This document shows positions 52,485 to 59,365 of a stretch of 64,000 bases of DNA, piece by piece; within the stretch, counting starts at the first letter, position 1; every line of letters begins with the position of its first letter. Source of the DNA: Otariodibacter oris (GTDB lineage Bacteria > Pseudomonadota > Gammaproteobacteria > Enterobacterales > Pasteurellaceae). The notes beneath the pieces were generated by a model that saw only the letters and a list, made by a program, of their open reading frames with translations, had not been told where the DNA came from and searched no databases. The stretch lies in assembly GCF_009684715.1 (NCBI RefSeq), contig NZ_CP016604.1, forward strand, positions 1,069,262 through 1,133,261, read 5' to 3'. Position numbers and translations under genes: made by a program.

Positions 52485-53030
52485 TTAAGCAAAATCCAGT
52501 AACTCAGGATTAATTGGCGTATTAGCGATATTATTAACATAGTTACATAAGGTTGCTAAACTTACACCAAGGATGACATCAATTGCATTTTGTTGAGTGT
52601 ACCCTGCATCAAAGAAAGCTTTTAATTGTGCTTCAGATAATTTTGCTTTTTGTAACATCACTGTCAAAGTAAAGCGAGCCAATGTATCTAATTTAAGATC
52701 ATTTTCAATACAAGTTGTTGCACGAATTGCTTCTACTACATCTTTAGGCATATCTAGTAATTTTAATGCAATCTTCGTATGCCCTGCTACGCAAAAGCCA
52801 CAACCATTTACCACTGCTGCAGTAATTTGCACGACTTCCCTTTCTTCTGCTGTTAGACTATTTCTTCCATTAATTCCGCCAACAGTACGGTATGTTTCTA
52901 ATGCAGTTGGTGCATTCGCTAAAATCCCAATTAAGTTAGGCACAAACCCGTTTGCATTTTTAACTGCCTTTAATGCTTCCTTTACATCTTCTGGCGCTGT
53001 TTCATAAGTATGAATTTGAAATGTACTCAT
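52485..53030 (-). CDS. AhpD-like carboxymuconolactone decarboxylase family protein
   Basis: The 181-residue all-helical protein has the CxxC peroxidase/reductase motif in NGCGFCVAGHTK near residue 85, as in AhpD-type proteins, together with LTAEEREVVQITAAV. The ATG at 53030, eight bases after AAGGA, is preferred to the GTG one codon earlier. It is probably a thiol-dependent peroxide-stress enzyme; the true substrate is not known. Confidence 0.88.
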   Translation of the reverse strand: MSTFQIHTYETAPEDVKEALKAVKNANGFVPNLIGILANAPTALETYRTVGGINGRNSLTAEEREVVQITAAVVNGCGFCVAGHTKIALKLLDMPKDVVEAIRATTCIENDLKLDTLARFTLTVMLQKAKLSEAQLKAFFDAGYTQQNAIDVILGVSLATLCNYVNNIANTPINPELLDFA

Positions 53031-53033
53031 CAC

Positions 53034-53290
53034 ATATTTCCTTTTAAGTTATCTGAAATCTTTGAAAGATTACCCCTAATAGATAAAAAATAAAAATACG
53101 ACTTAGCTATATCGAGTACAATTTAGTTATATGTAAAAACTTATTAGATCTAATCGCTTATCTTATTTAACATTATCACAACTGATTTATGTTTAAATCT
53201 AAATCAAACCACACTTTGATTCTTTTTAATCTATTTTTATCTCCCAAGGTACTGTATATGGTATTACCTTGACTGTGCATTAGTAAGTTT
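53034..53290. other. Gene-free spacer before the toxin array
   Basis: These 257 AT-rich bases between the AhpD-like start and the first toxin fragment hold no open frame of useful size and no clear hairpin. The upstream part must hold the promoter of the AhpD-like gene. The right edge coincides with the stop of the truncated HINT/toxin fragment. Confidence 0.5.
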
Positions 53291-53497
53291 TTAAGGTTTA
53301 GGATCAACCCAACCTCCCGCTCTTAATTTTTGCTCTATATTGCCATATTTACGATTAGCAAAATCACAACAATTTGCATTATGTACCCAAACATCTAAAT
53401 GCCCTATATGGTAAGTGCTAAACTTTTCAACTTTGATATTGTAAACCGTTTCAAACTTACCTGTCGCTTGTTGGCTGACAATGGTGAGGGTTGGCTA
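53291..53497 (-). pseudogene. Truncated HINT pre-toxin end plus toxin start
   Basis: The minus-strand frame reads PTLTIVSQQATGKFETVY, NIKVEKFSTYHIGHLDVWVHN, then CCDFANRKYGNIEQKLRAGGWV and DPKP before a stop at 53291-53293. The FETVYNIKVE...TYHIG...VWVHN block is the typical end of the pre-toxin HINT domain of polymorphic toxins. The toxin domain breaks off after about 30 residues. There is no start codon. It is a diverged second copy of the 56132-56342 segment. Confidence 0.8.
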
Positions 53498-53560
53498 AAA
53501 TAACAAAAAGTGCGGTTGATTTTCTGTAAGTTTTGAAACTTTTAAAAACTACCGCACTTT
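53303..53560 (-). repeat. 258-bp direct repeat, copy A
   Basis: This copy matches 56147-56404 in the same orientation with few mismatches. It covers the end of the HINT domain, the first toxin residues and an inverted pair of Hin-type uptake signals. What follows on the toxin side differs between copies, so the repeat marks a recombination junction. Confidence 0.85.
53507..53560. terminator. Hairpin of inverted Hin-type uptake signals
   Basis: AAAGTGCGGT at 53507-53516 and ACCGCACTTT at 53551-53560 are an inverted pair of the H. influenzae-type signal, each with its AT-rich tail. They can form a terminator after the pseudogene at 53603-54664. Elsewhere in the window the signal is the Apl type. 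Confidence 0.75.
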
Positions 53561-53589
53561 TATATTAATAACTTTCAGTTATAAAATAA

Positions 53590-53658
53590 TCACCTTCTAT
53601 TTTTATAAAATAAATACACTCCAACTAAATAAATTATACTCATTGCAAAACTTATTTT
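53590..53658 (-). pseudogene. C-terminal scrap of a small membrane immunity gene
   Basis: In the frame next to the toxin pseudogene the DNA reads KISFAMSIIYLVGVYLFYKNRR and then a stop at 53590-53592. This resembles the end of the small membrane protein at 56811-57050 (VVSMSVIYLLGVFIYIKMKK). The toxin frame runs into it out of phase, so a deletion joined the two. Confidence 0.6.
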
Positions 53659-54664
53659 TACCCACACCATAACCAATGGTAGAACCAATACCACTTGCTA
53701 ATGCACCATCATAAACTGAATTATCTGTTACATACGCACTTAACCCACCTGATAACACGTTCACACCTACCACCATAGCAAGTCCTTTATCCTTAGTTAT
53801 ATAAGCTGTTCCTACATCTAGGGCTAATACTTTTGGATCTATTTTCCCCTCCGTTAATAATTGAGAAGTCACGCTTCCTGTTGCTCCAACACCAATGGCA
53901 ATTTTAGTTGAACCAGAAACTGCTGAATTCATTGCCTTTAAGATACTTCCCGTTTCTGCAATCACTTTAGGGGCATTCAATCCACCATATGCCAACGTCA
54001 TCAAATTCAATCCATCATAAAGTGACTCTCCTAATTTCACGGTAAAGGAATTTTTTATTGCTCCTTGAGTTTTCAAATAAGAGAGCAAATTGCGATCATC
54101 TCGAGTTATCCTGTGTGAAAAATCAAGATTATATAACGTCTCAACTGGGAAACCATAAGAGTGTGCAATTTTATGCAACTCTAGGTCTAAATCTCGTCGT
54201 TGCTGTTCCGTTAGACTACTCGGATCAGATTGATACTTCATAATATTTTTATCGATCAAATAATCTTTTAGTAGCAAATTTACAACCTCATTTTGTTCCT
54301 GAGAAGATAACCATCCTCGTTCATTATATGTTTTAGATAGGTTAAAAAGTCTTTCATCTTCTGCATTGCTAAGAAAATTATTCTCCACCGCCCTTGTCGC
54401 AATCCCTGCGGAACTGATACCACTGCCTGTGCTATCGCCAACTAAACCACCCGTTAATCCCCCTGCGATTTGGCTTAGGGTCGCAACAGTTTGTTTTTCA
54501 GATTCTGTCAGTTTGTCTGGGGTTTTGTTGTAGAGTTTTTCTGTTATGATTTTCGCACTCAACTCACCCGCAACCGCTCCCGCCGCACCTGCAAGAGCGT
54601 GGTTGCCTGTAACCTGTGCTTCTATTGCACCCAATACCGCATGTGCCATTAGGATTGTTACCAA
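53603..54664 (-). pseudogene. CdiA/FhaB-like C-terminal fragment with VENN pre-toxin domain
   Basis: The 353-codon frame starts only at a TTG made by rearrangement. Residues 5-100 (MAHAVLGAIEAQVTG, NHALAGAAGAVAGELSAKI, LSQIAGGLTGG, then RAVENNFLS) are the pre-toxin VENN region of contact-dependent inhibition proteins CdiA. The rest is the effector part, with a glycine-rich hydrophobic stretch (VVGVNVLSGGLSAYV, DGALASGIGSTIGYGVG) of the kind seen in membrane-active toxins. The last 12 residues are out-of-phase immunity sequence. The N-terminal filament part is missing, so the protein cannot be delivered by itself. Confidence 0.8.
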
Positions 54665-54860
54665 TCTCCGCCTTTAATTGCTCGGCATTCACTACCCCTC
54701 CTTTAAAGTTCGCATCTTCGCCGGTTTTTATCGTAACCTGTTCTCCGTTAATGTAGCTGTTCTTTTGGGTATTACTTGCTTACCTTTGAGTGTGGAGCCG
54801 AGAATATCAATATCTCCTTCTGTCGTTTTAAGGTGAAGATTCCCTGCGTTTATTAGAAAC
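54665..54860 (-). pseudogene. Scraps of the CdiA/FhaB filament repeat region
   Basis: Two frames give pieces of the haemagglutinin repeat: AGNLHLKTTEGDIDILGSTL and, shifted, YINGEQVTIKTGEDANFKGG followed by VVNAEQLKAEIGNN. Such GxxVxIxTGxD repeats form the beta-helix of FhaB/CdiA. Together with 53603-54664 they show that a cdiA gene once stood here and was cut down by several internal deletions. Confidence 0.7.
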
Positions 54861-54861
54861 T

Positions 54862-54919
54862 ACAAGCGGTAAGTTTCCTCTTATTTTTTGCAAATTTTGA
54901 ATGAAATCTTACCGCTTGT
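54862..54919. terminator. Apl-type uptake-signal hairpin after the 281-residue immunity gene
   Basis: ACAAGCGGTAAG at 54862-54873 and CTTACCGCTTGT at 54908-54919 are inverted full-length Apl-type signals, with TTTTTTGCAAATTTT between. They lie just after the stop of the gene at 54937-55782 on the minus strand. Confidence 0.75.
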
Positions 54920-54936
54920 GTTGTTGCAATAGAGGG

Positions 54937-55782
54937 TTAGAAATCCTCGGCGTATTGCATAAAGTCAAATTCCCCCTCTTTTTTGGCGAAAAGGTGGGTG
55001 GCGTAGTGGTCGATGGCTTCTGCGGGGTTGCTCAGTTTTTTGATTTTCAATACATCCGCTTGGGGAACAAGATACACATTTCTTTCCTGATTATGGGAAG
55101 AGACAAAAAGCTGAAAACCACTTTTATCCCAACTTTCATTTGGGCGGGTATCGAGTAAACAGCGTAACTCAAAATACTTTTCATCATCAAGAAAATCATC
55201 TGTATCATATTCTTGTCTAAATGAATGATTGAATTTCGCCTCTAAAAAATCCACATATTTGGGTAACGCATACCCTTTCTTATCTTCAAAACCAGCAATC
55301 AATGAATGTAATGGCATTAATAATGTTGAAGGAAGCGTGCTTTTATAAATACCATGCACAGTCTCTTCTATAATACCCCATCGCCTACTCCGATATAGCC
55401 AAGAGTTTAATATTGCTAATGGAATAGTTGAGTATTGTTGATTATTTTCAGCATAAGAATAAGGATCATAATAAATAAAATAGGCTCTATCATTTACTAC
55501 AATTCCTAATTGAGTAAAATCAGTTCCAAAAGGAAAAGGATCATTTGATTTATCAACCCCATAAAAAAATTGTCCTTGTATTAAATACTCATAAGATAAC
55601 GGTTGCGTATCTTTGAATGGTGCAATAATATACTCAAATAAATCCCCATATTGAAAAAAATTATAATCATTAAATTTTCTATTAAGTTTAGTTAAAGATA
55701 AAGACTCATAGGGTATATCATTCATATCATAATAAATTGTTGTAAAAAGCTTACGCAGTTCCTGCTCATTAACAAATTTCAT
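54937..55782 (-). CDS. Putative immunity protein for the HNH toxin (281 residues)
   Basis: The family is not recognised. The protein is acidic and soluble, without signal peptide or membrane helix, with many aromatic residues (YFIYYDPYSYAE, NSWLYRSRRWGIIEE). Its ATG follows the stop of the HNH toxin fragment by one base (stop at 55784-55786, ATG at 55780-55782), so it is translated with the toxin. That position is where immunity genes stand in polymorphic toxin loci. The immunity role is inferred from position only. An uptake-signal hairpin ends the unit. Confidence 0.65.
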   Translation of the reverse strand: MKFVNEQELRKLFTTIYYDMNDIPYESLSLTKLNRKFNDYNFFQYGDLFEYIIAPFKDTQPLSYEYLIQGQFFYGVDKSNDPFPFGTDFTQLGIVVNDRAYFIYYDPYSYAENNQQYSTIPLAILNSWLYRSRRWGIIEETVHGIYKSTLPSTLLMPLHSLIAGFEDKKGYALPKYVDFLEAKFNHSFRQEYDTDDFLDDEKYFELRCLLDTRPNESWDKSGFQLFVSSHNQERNVYLVPQADVLKIKKLSNPAEAIDHYATHLFAKKEGEFDFMQYAEDF

Positions 55783-55783
55783 T

Positions 55784-56131
55784 TTATAACCCTCTTTTTT
55801 TAACTTCTTCTGTTACCATATCTATTATTTGATCTTGCCTTGTCTTTATTTTTTGTCTATATTTTAGTGAGATTAGTTCTCCTGTTGACTTAACTTTTTC
55901 CCATTCCAATATCTTATCTCCAACTTTCGCTCCTTTTGAAATATTAATATGTAGTGGTGTCGGCTGTAAATTACTTGGATCATTAATCAATGCTTTCTTC
56001 ACCTCTCTAGGTAATTTATTAAAGCCCGGTATCCTTTTAAACGCCGATTGAGGCAGAATATGGTCGATTGAAACTTTTACACCATCAGGCAATAATTTAT
56101 ATACACCATCCGATGGATCTAAATAATTCAC
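55784..56131 (-). CDS. Orphan HNH-type nuclease toxin domain
   Basis: The first ATG is at 56131, but the frame continues upstream into a HINT end (56132-56342), so this is the tail of a larger toxin. The domain shows VSIDHILPQSAFKRIP, NDPSNLQPTPLHINISKGAK and a basic C-terminus (LKYRQKIKTRQDQI). DHxxP, then Asn, then His/Asn with SKG is the HNH/endonuclease VII layout, so DNA or RNA cleavage is likely. It is followed directly by the 281-residue putative immunity gene. Delivery parts are missing. Confidence 0.7.
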   Translation of the reverse strand: MNYLDPSDGVYKLLPDGVKVSIDHILPQSAFKRIPGFNKLPREVKKALINDPSNLQPTPLHINISKGAKVGDKILEWEKVKSTGELISLKYRQKIKTRQDQIIDMVTEEVKKRGL

Positions 56132-56342
56132 TTTACCCGTTTTTTCATCAACCCAACCACCGACTCTGAGCTTTTGTTCGATATTGCCATATTTATTCGT
56201 AAAATCACAACAATTCGCATTATGTACCCAAACACCTAAATGCCCTATATGGTAAGTGCTAAACTGTTCAACTTTGATATTGTAAACCGTTTCAAACTTA
56301 CCTGTCGCTTGTTGGCTGACAATGGTTAGGGTTGGATAAAAA
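56132..56342 (-). pseudogene. HINT pre-toxin end upstream of the HNH domain
   Basis: In frame with the HNH toxin, without a start codon: YPTLTIVSQQATGKFETVY, NIKVEQFSTYHIGHLGVWVHN, then CCDFTNKYGNIEQKLRVGGWV and DEKTGKVN. The VWVHN end marks the junction between a self-cleaving HINT domain and the toxin. The upstream part of HINT and the filament are lost at the uptake-signal hairpin. Confidence 0.75.
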
Positions 56343-56404
56343 TAATAAAAAGTGCAGTTGATTTTCTGTAAGTTTTGAAACTTTTAAAAATACTACCGCA
56401 CTTT
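56147..56404 (-). repeat. 258-bp direct repeat, copy B
   Basis: Same-orientation partner of 53303-53560. Here the toxin frame continues to a complete HNH domain. One arm of its uptake-signal pair is changed (AAGTGCAGT at 56350-56358) while the other (ACCGCACTTT at 56395-56404) is intact. Confidence 0.85.
56350..56404. terminator. Hairpin of Hin-type uptake signals, one arm mutated
   Basis: AAGTGCAGT and ACCGCACTT form an inverted pair with one mismatch, 27 bases below the stop of the membrane protein at 56431-56685. It probably ends that transcript. Confidence 0.6.
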
Positions 56405-56430
56405 GTTTAATGGCTTTTAAATATAAAAAT

Positions 56431-56685
56431 CTACCGCCAATTCTTTTTCTTAGACAAACGATGCACTAAGTAAACTGTAACAAACATTAATACAGTATAA
56501 AGTGCAATCATTTTAAAAGAGAATATTAAATAATCTTTGCTAAATAGTTGACTATAATCTATATCCCAAAAGGGTATGTTATGATGAATATTCCACGATA
56601 TTCTAGTCCAAAAAAATGTGAAGATTGCTATAAATATCCACATCAGCATTAAAATAAGAAATATTTTAACCCATACTTTTTTCAT
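56431..56685 (-). CDS. Small membrane protein, putative immunity protein
   Basis: The 84-residue protein has two predicted transmembrane helices (about 7-27 and 55-74) with a polar loop (NIHHNIPFWDIDYSQLF) and a basic tail YLVHRLSKKKNWR. GAGGATAAA precedes the ATG. It has a broken paralogue at 57113-57306 with nearly the same ends, and resembles the 56811-57050 protein in layout. Membrane immunity proteins of this size protect against pore-forming toxins; this role is inferred from location. Confidence 0.65.
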   Translation of the reverse strand: MKKVWVKIFLILMLMWIFIAIFTFFWTRISWNIHHNIPFWDIDYSQLFSKDYLIFSFKMIALYTVLMFVTVYLVHRLSKKKNWR

Positions 56686-56810
56686 TTTATCCTCTTACAG
56701 TAGAACACTTATATTTTTCTATTAAATTCTTCACCTAAAGCAAGGTATTTTCCTTAAAATTTAAAGATTTTAAAAAATATGCTGTATTTTTTATCATTAT
56801 AAAATCAATA

Positions 56811-57050
56811 TTATTTTTTCATTTTAATATAAATAAAAACACCTAACAAATAAATCACAGACATACTCACAACCATTTTTGCCAACAATTCCGTATAGTT
56901 AAATATATCCATAAAATTAATATCAAATAAAAATATATTATGATTTAAATTATATAAAATCTTTGCAAGTAAAAAAGCCAAAATTCCACAAACAGAATAT
57001 CCAGCAAATACGATAAAAAACACATAAAAATAAAGCTTTTTATTTTTCAT
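56811..57050 (-). CDS. Small membrane protein, putative immunity protein
   Basis: The 79-residue protein (MKNKKLYFYVFFIVFAGYSV) has helices at about 7-30 and 53-73 and the loop NLNHNIFLFDINFMDIF, the same plan as the 56431-56685 protein. The ATG at 57050 follows GAGG; the frame opens one codon earlier at TTG. Its C-terminus is echoed in the scrap at 53590-53658. There is no toxin piece of useful length just upstream. Confidence 0.62.
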   Translation of the reverse strand: MKNKKLYFYVFFIVFAGYSVCGILAFLLAKILYNLNHNIFLFDINFMDIFNYTELLAKMVVSMSVIYLLGVFIYIKMKK

Positions 57051-57112
57051 CAAATTTTACCTCATTCATATAAATATACTGAAAAGCTCTATTAATTAAC
57101 TATCCACCAGCA

Positions 57113-57306
57113 TTACCTACAATTCTTTTTCTTAGACAAACGATGCTCTAAGTAAACTGCAATAAATAATAATACACTATAAGAGACTATCATTTTCAAA
57201 GAAAATACTAATTCCATAAAACTTCTGCCAAGATAGCACTGATAGCCATTGCAAAAGTACACATAACAACTAGAAACAAAAATATTTTAATCCATACTTT
57301 TTTCAT
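57113..57306 (-). pseudogene. Broken paralogue of the 84-residue membrane immunity gene
   Basis: From the ATG at 57306 the frame reads MKKVWIKIFLFLVVMCTFAM to AEVLWN and stops. The C-terminal half continues in another frame as ELVFSLKMIVSYSVLLFIAV, then YLEHRLSKKKNCR to a stop at 57113. Compared with 56431-56685 the polar loop (about 20 residues) is missing, so an out-of-frame deletion broke it. Confidence 0.7.
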
Positions 57307-57468
57307 TTTTTCCACCTCAGGAAAATTATATTGTGCCTCTATATTAATTGGAACAAATGAATATTTATTACTATGTGGGTTAAAATACTTATCCAATGGA
57401 CTTTTGATTGCTTTAGCCACACCATAACTACTGGCAGAACCAATACCACTTACTAATGCACATTCATT
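57307..57468 (-). pseudogene. Toxin tail reading in frame into the broken immunity gene
   Basis: The frame, without a start, reads ECALVSGIGSASSYGVAKAI, then KSPLDKYFNPHSNKYSF and NIEAQYNFPEVEK, and continues without stop into MKKVW of 57113-57306. The ALVSGIGSASSYGVAK part matches ALASGIGSTIGYGVGK near the end of 53603-54664, so both derive from the same toxin family and show how the deleted tail of that one would have ended. Confidence 0.65.
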
Positions 57469-57484
57469 TCATAAGGTAAGATAT

Positions 57485-57895
57485 TCAATTAGAGCAATAA
57501 AACATTTTATAGTTATAATCTATGGTCAGTTCCCGATCTCCACTAACTAAAAAACCACTTTCACCTTTACAAAAAACGTAAGAATTATCCTGGGATTTTT
57601 TTTCATCAATAGTAAATCCTAATTTTTCTATTTTTTTTATTATGTTTTCTTTATCATAACGATGAGATTGTAAAAAATCAGACTTCAAAATAAATCCTGA
57701 ATTAACTCGTCCACCAAATTGTTCATACTTACCATTCATTAATTCGATTTCTTCAGTTATCGCATTGTAAATATGTCTGGTTTCTTTCTCTATAGAGTTC
57801 CGATTAAACAAATCACCACTAACCAACCCATATAAATTAATACCCAATATAATAAATAGTGCAAAGAAAAACTTCTTGGAGTTAACAAGTTTCAT
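57485..57895 (-). CDS. Membrane-anchored putative immunity protein (136 residues)
   Basis: The protein has an N-terminal hydrophobic anchor (KKFFFALFIILGINLYGLV) and a soluble, probably periplasmic domain with two cysteines (FCKGES and FYCSN). Its family is not recognised. The ATG overlaps the stop of a short toxin tail (TAATG at 57893-57897), and AGGAGGGG lies before it. The overlap with a toxin tail suggests an immunity role. Confidence 0.62.
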   Translation of the reverse strand: MKLVNSKKFFFALFIILGINLYGLVSGDLFNRNSIEKETRHIYNAITEEIELMNGKYEQFGGRVNSGFILKSDFLQSHRYDKENIIKKIEKLGFTIDEKKSQDNSYVFCKGESGFLVSGDRELTIDYNYKMFYCSN

Positions 57896-57942
57896 TAATC
57901 CCCTCCTATCTTAAACATTTTTCCTGATTTATATTTCCACCT
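57895..57942 (-). pseudogene. Last residues of a lost toxin before the 136-residue protein
   Basis: The frame RWKYKSGKMFKIGGD ends in TAA, whose last base begins the ATG of the gene at 57485-57895. An in-frame TAG is directly upstream. Only the tail of the toxin is left, cut near the uptake-signal hairpin. Confidence 0.5.
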
Positions 57943-57954
57943 CTACCCCTCACC

Positions 57955-58046
57955 TACAACAAAGCGGTGAGTTCCGCTTTTATTTTTGCAAAATTTCAGC
58001 AACAACTCACCGCTTATTTATCAAGGCTAGTTTCGGTATTTTTTAT
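57955..58046. repeat. 92-bp repeat with Apl-type uptake-signal hairpin, copy 1
   Basis: It contains the 12-bp inverted stem AAGCGGTGAGTT / AACTCACCGCTT (57962-57973, 58004-58015) and the last codons of the 58027-58401 gene. It is nearly identical to 60025-60116; a shorter variant is at 58825-58878. It acts as terminator and as homology between modules. Confidence 0.8.
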
Positions 58047-58401
58047 ATTTATCACACATTCTCATATTAAAACTACCTTCCCAACACCAACCTAAATCAG
58101 GCTTAAAGCGGTAGCCTAGTTCATAAGCACAGCCATAATGTATTTTACTAAATCTATCCATGGCTAAATCCCACTCTTTCATTTCTTCAGGAGTTAGCTC
58201 CCTCTCAGAATAAGCATTATCCAAATATTTTTCTCTTTCAGTCATTGCATTTTCTGCTCTATCATAACACTTTCTAAAATTTTTTCCCTGAAGATAAACC
58301 CCATCCTTTTTCCATTGATGCCCTAGAGGTTCCGGACCTACAAAAATTAACCGACACCCAGTAAGCCCTACAATTAAGAATATTAATAGCCAGTTCTTCA
58401 T
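58027..58401 (-). CDS. Lipoprotein, putative immunity protein (124 residues)
   Basis: The signal MKNWLLIFLIVGLTGC has lipobox LTGC. The mature protein has five more cysteines and many aromatic and charged residues (NFRKCYDRAENAM, KIHYGCAYELGYRF, WCWEGSFNMRMC). Its ATG overlaps the stop of the toxin-like gene 58398-58805 by four bases. The cysteine placement (xxCYDRA) recalls the other lipoproteins of the array. A periplasmic immunity role is inferred; no family is recognised. Confidence 0.68.
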   Translation of the reverse strand: MKNWLLIFLIVGLTGCRLIFVGPEPLGHQWKKDGVYLQGKNFRKCYDRAENAMTEREKYLDNAYSERELTPEEMKEWDLAMDRFSKIHYGCAYELGYRFKPDLGWCWEGSFNMRMCDKYKKYRN

Positions 58402-58805
58402 TGCAATTTCTCCACTTTATGATTATTAAATTGAATTGTTTTTGTCTTTGGCTCAAATCTACCCCATCTATCTTGATGATGATCTTTCAACTTCTTAAAG
58501 TTTTCACTATTTCCAAGAAGAAATCTTTCAGCTCGTTCATCCCTAGCATATATCATTGTATGATCACCTTTAACCATATCAATTATTGGGATATACCATT
58601 TCTTCTCAGAGGTGGAATCTGAATTACCAATCCCGATACCATATCGCCCTGCAACCCATGGTAAACCTATCCCCGTAGCAACAACATCGGCAGGGGCGGC
58701 GGTGTAAGATACTTGACCCTTGCCAAATAATTCTGCCGCACTATCTACATAGCTTTTCTCTACTCGCCCTAAGGTCAATTTATTCACTAAACTATTTGAT
58801 TGCAT
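58398..58805 (-). CDS. Orphan polymorphic toxin C-terminal domain (135 residues)
   Basis: The open frame starts at an ATG (58805) created at an uptake-signal junction. The first 40 residues (RVEKSYVDSAAELFGKGQVS, AAPADVVATGIG) look like the linker of a larger secreted toxin; the remainder (IPIIDMVKGDHTMIYARDER, LKDHHQDRWGRFEP) should be the toxin domain. HHQDRWGRF contains two His and an Asp that may be catalytic. Its stop overlaps the following lipoprotein gene (ATGA). The toxin class is not recognised. No signal peptide is present. Confidence 0.6.
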   Translation of the reverse strand: MQSNSLVNKLTLGRVEKSYVDSAAELFGKGQVSYTAAPADVVATGIGLPWVAGRYGIGIGNSDSTSEKKWYIPIIDMVKGDHTMIYARDERAERFLLGNSENFKKLKDHHQDRWGRFEPKTKTIQFNNHKVEKLQ

Positions 58806-58824
58806 TCAAATTAATACAACAACA

Positions 58825-58878
58825 AAGCGGTAAGTTCCGCTCTTATTTTTGCAAAATTTCAGCATCAACTCACCGCTT
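58825..58878. terminator. Apl-type uptake-signal hairpin, third variant
   Basis: AAGCGGTAAGTT at 58825-58836 and AACTCACCGCTT at 58867-58878 pair with one mismatch. It stands between the toxin domain at 58398-58805 and the toxin tail upstream of it. Confidence 0.7.
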
Positions 58879-58891
58879 GTTTAATAACAAA

Positions 58892-58960
58892 TTATCTTCC
58901 TTCTCCCTTTAAGTTTTTGGGATTGACTAATACGGGTAATGAAATATAACTTTTATTTAG
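58892..58960 (-). pseudogene. Toxin tail overlapping the end of the 89-residue lipoprotein gene
   Basis: Out of phase with the lipoprotein gene the DNA reads PIKEKGLNKSYISLPVLVNP and ends KNLKGEGR at 58892-58894. The SLPVLVNP block is shared with the tails at 59223-59345 (SLPVLVNPTIKEE) and, as SLPILIKP, at 59586-59710 and 59931-60022, so all are ends of one toxin family. Confidence 0.6.
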
Positions 58961-59222
58961 CCCTTTCTCTTTTATAGGTACACTGTCCTAATCGGTTAGC
59001 AAATTCAGTATCCCATTCTCGTTGTTCCTTATCCCCTACCCATTTATTTGGATCAGGTCTCATTTGTTTTTCGACTTCTTCAAAACAAATATCATAAATC
59101 TCCTTTTCTTTGCCAGATAATTCAAAACCAGTATTATTCCAAAACCTAGTAAAAGTATCCATGCAGCCTGATAACGGTATCATTAAAGCTAATACAGCGA
59201 TCATTTTCATTATTTTCATCAT
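58953..59222 (-). CDS. Lipoprotein, putative immunity protein (89 residues)
   Basis: The signal MMKIMKMIAVLALMIPLSGC has lipobox LSGC. The mature part has RFWNNTGFELSGKEKEIYDI and CFEEVEK, the same pattern as the two 75-residue lipoproteins (WFWxxGFKMSDKERExYxxC). The start directly follows the TAA of a toxin tail after GAGGAG. Three members of one family thus stand in a row, each behind its own toxin end. Confidence 0.68.
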   Translation of the reverse strand: MMKIMKMIAVLALMIPLSGCMDTFTRFWNNTGFELSGKEKEIYDICFEEVEKQMRPDPNKWVGDKEQREWDTEFANRLGQCTYKRERAK

Positions 59223-59365
59223 TTACTCCTCTTTAATTGTTGGATTGACTAACACGGGTAATGAAAGATTCTTCTCATTTAGATCATCAGTTTTCTCTTT
59301 TCTCTATTTATTGGAATAATCATCAAAATAAGGATTTTTAATTTCTTTAATAGCCTTTTTCTTTT
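59223..59365 (-). pseudogene. Toxin tail with an internal stop
   Basis: The frame KKKAIKEIKNPYFDDYSNK is interrupted by TAG and then goes on RKEKTDDLNEKNLSLPVLVNP to a stop at 59223-59225. Its start overlaps, in another frame, the last codons of the 59347-59574 lipoprotein. The first part equals the tail of the next module (NPYFDDFDKKWDPKG). Confidence 0.6.

Noticed and set aside
54901..55158. Plus-strand frame opposite the 281-residue gene
   Set aside because: It overlaps an uptake-signal hairpin and the coupled toxin-partner gene; no support for coding.
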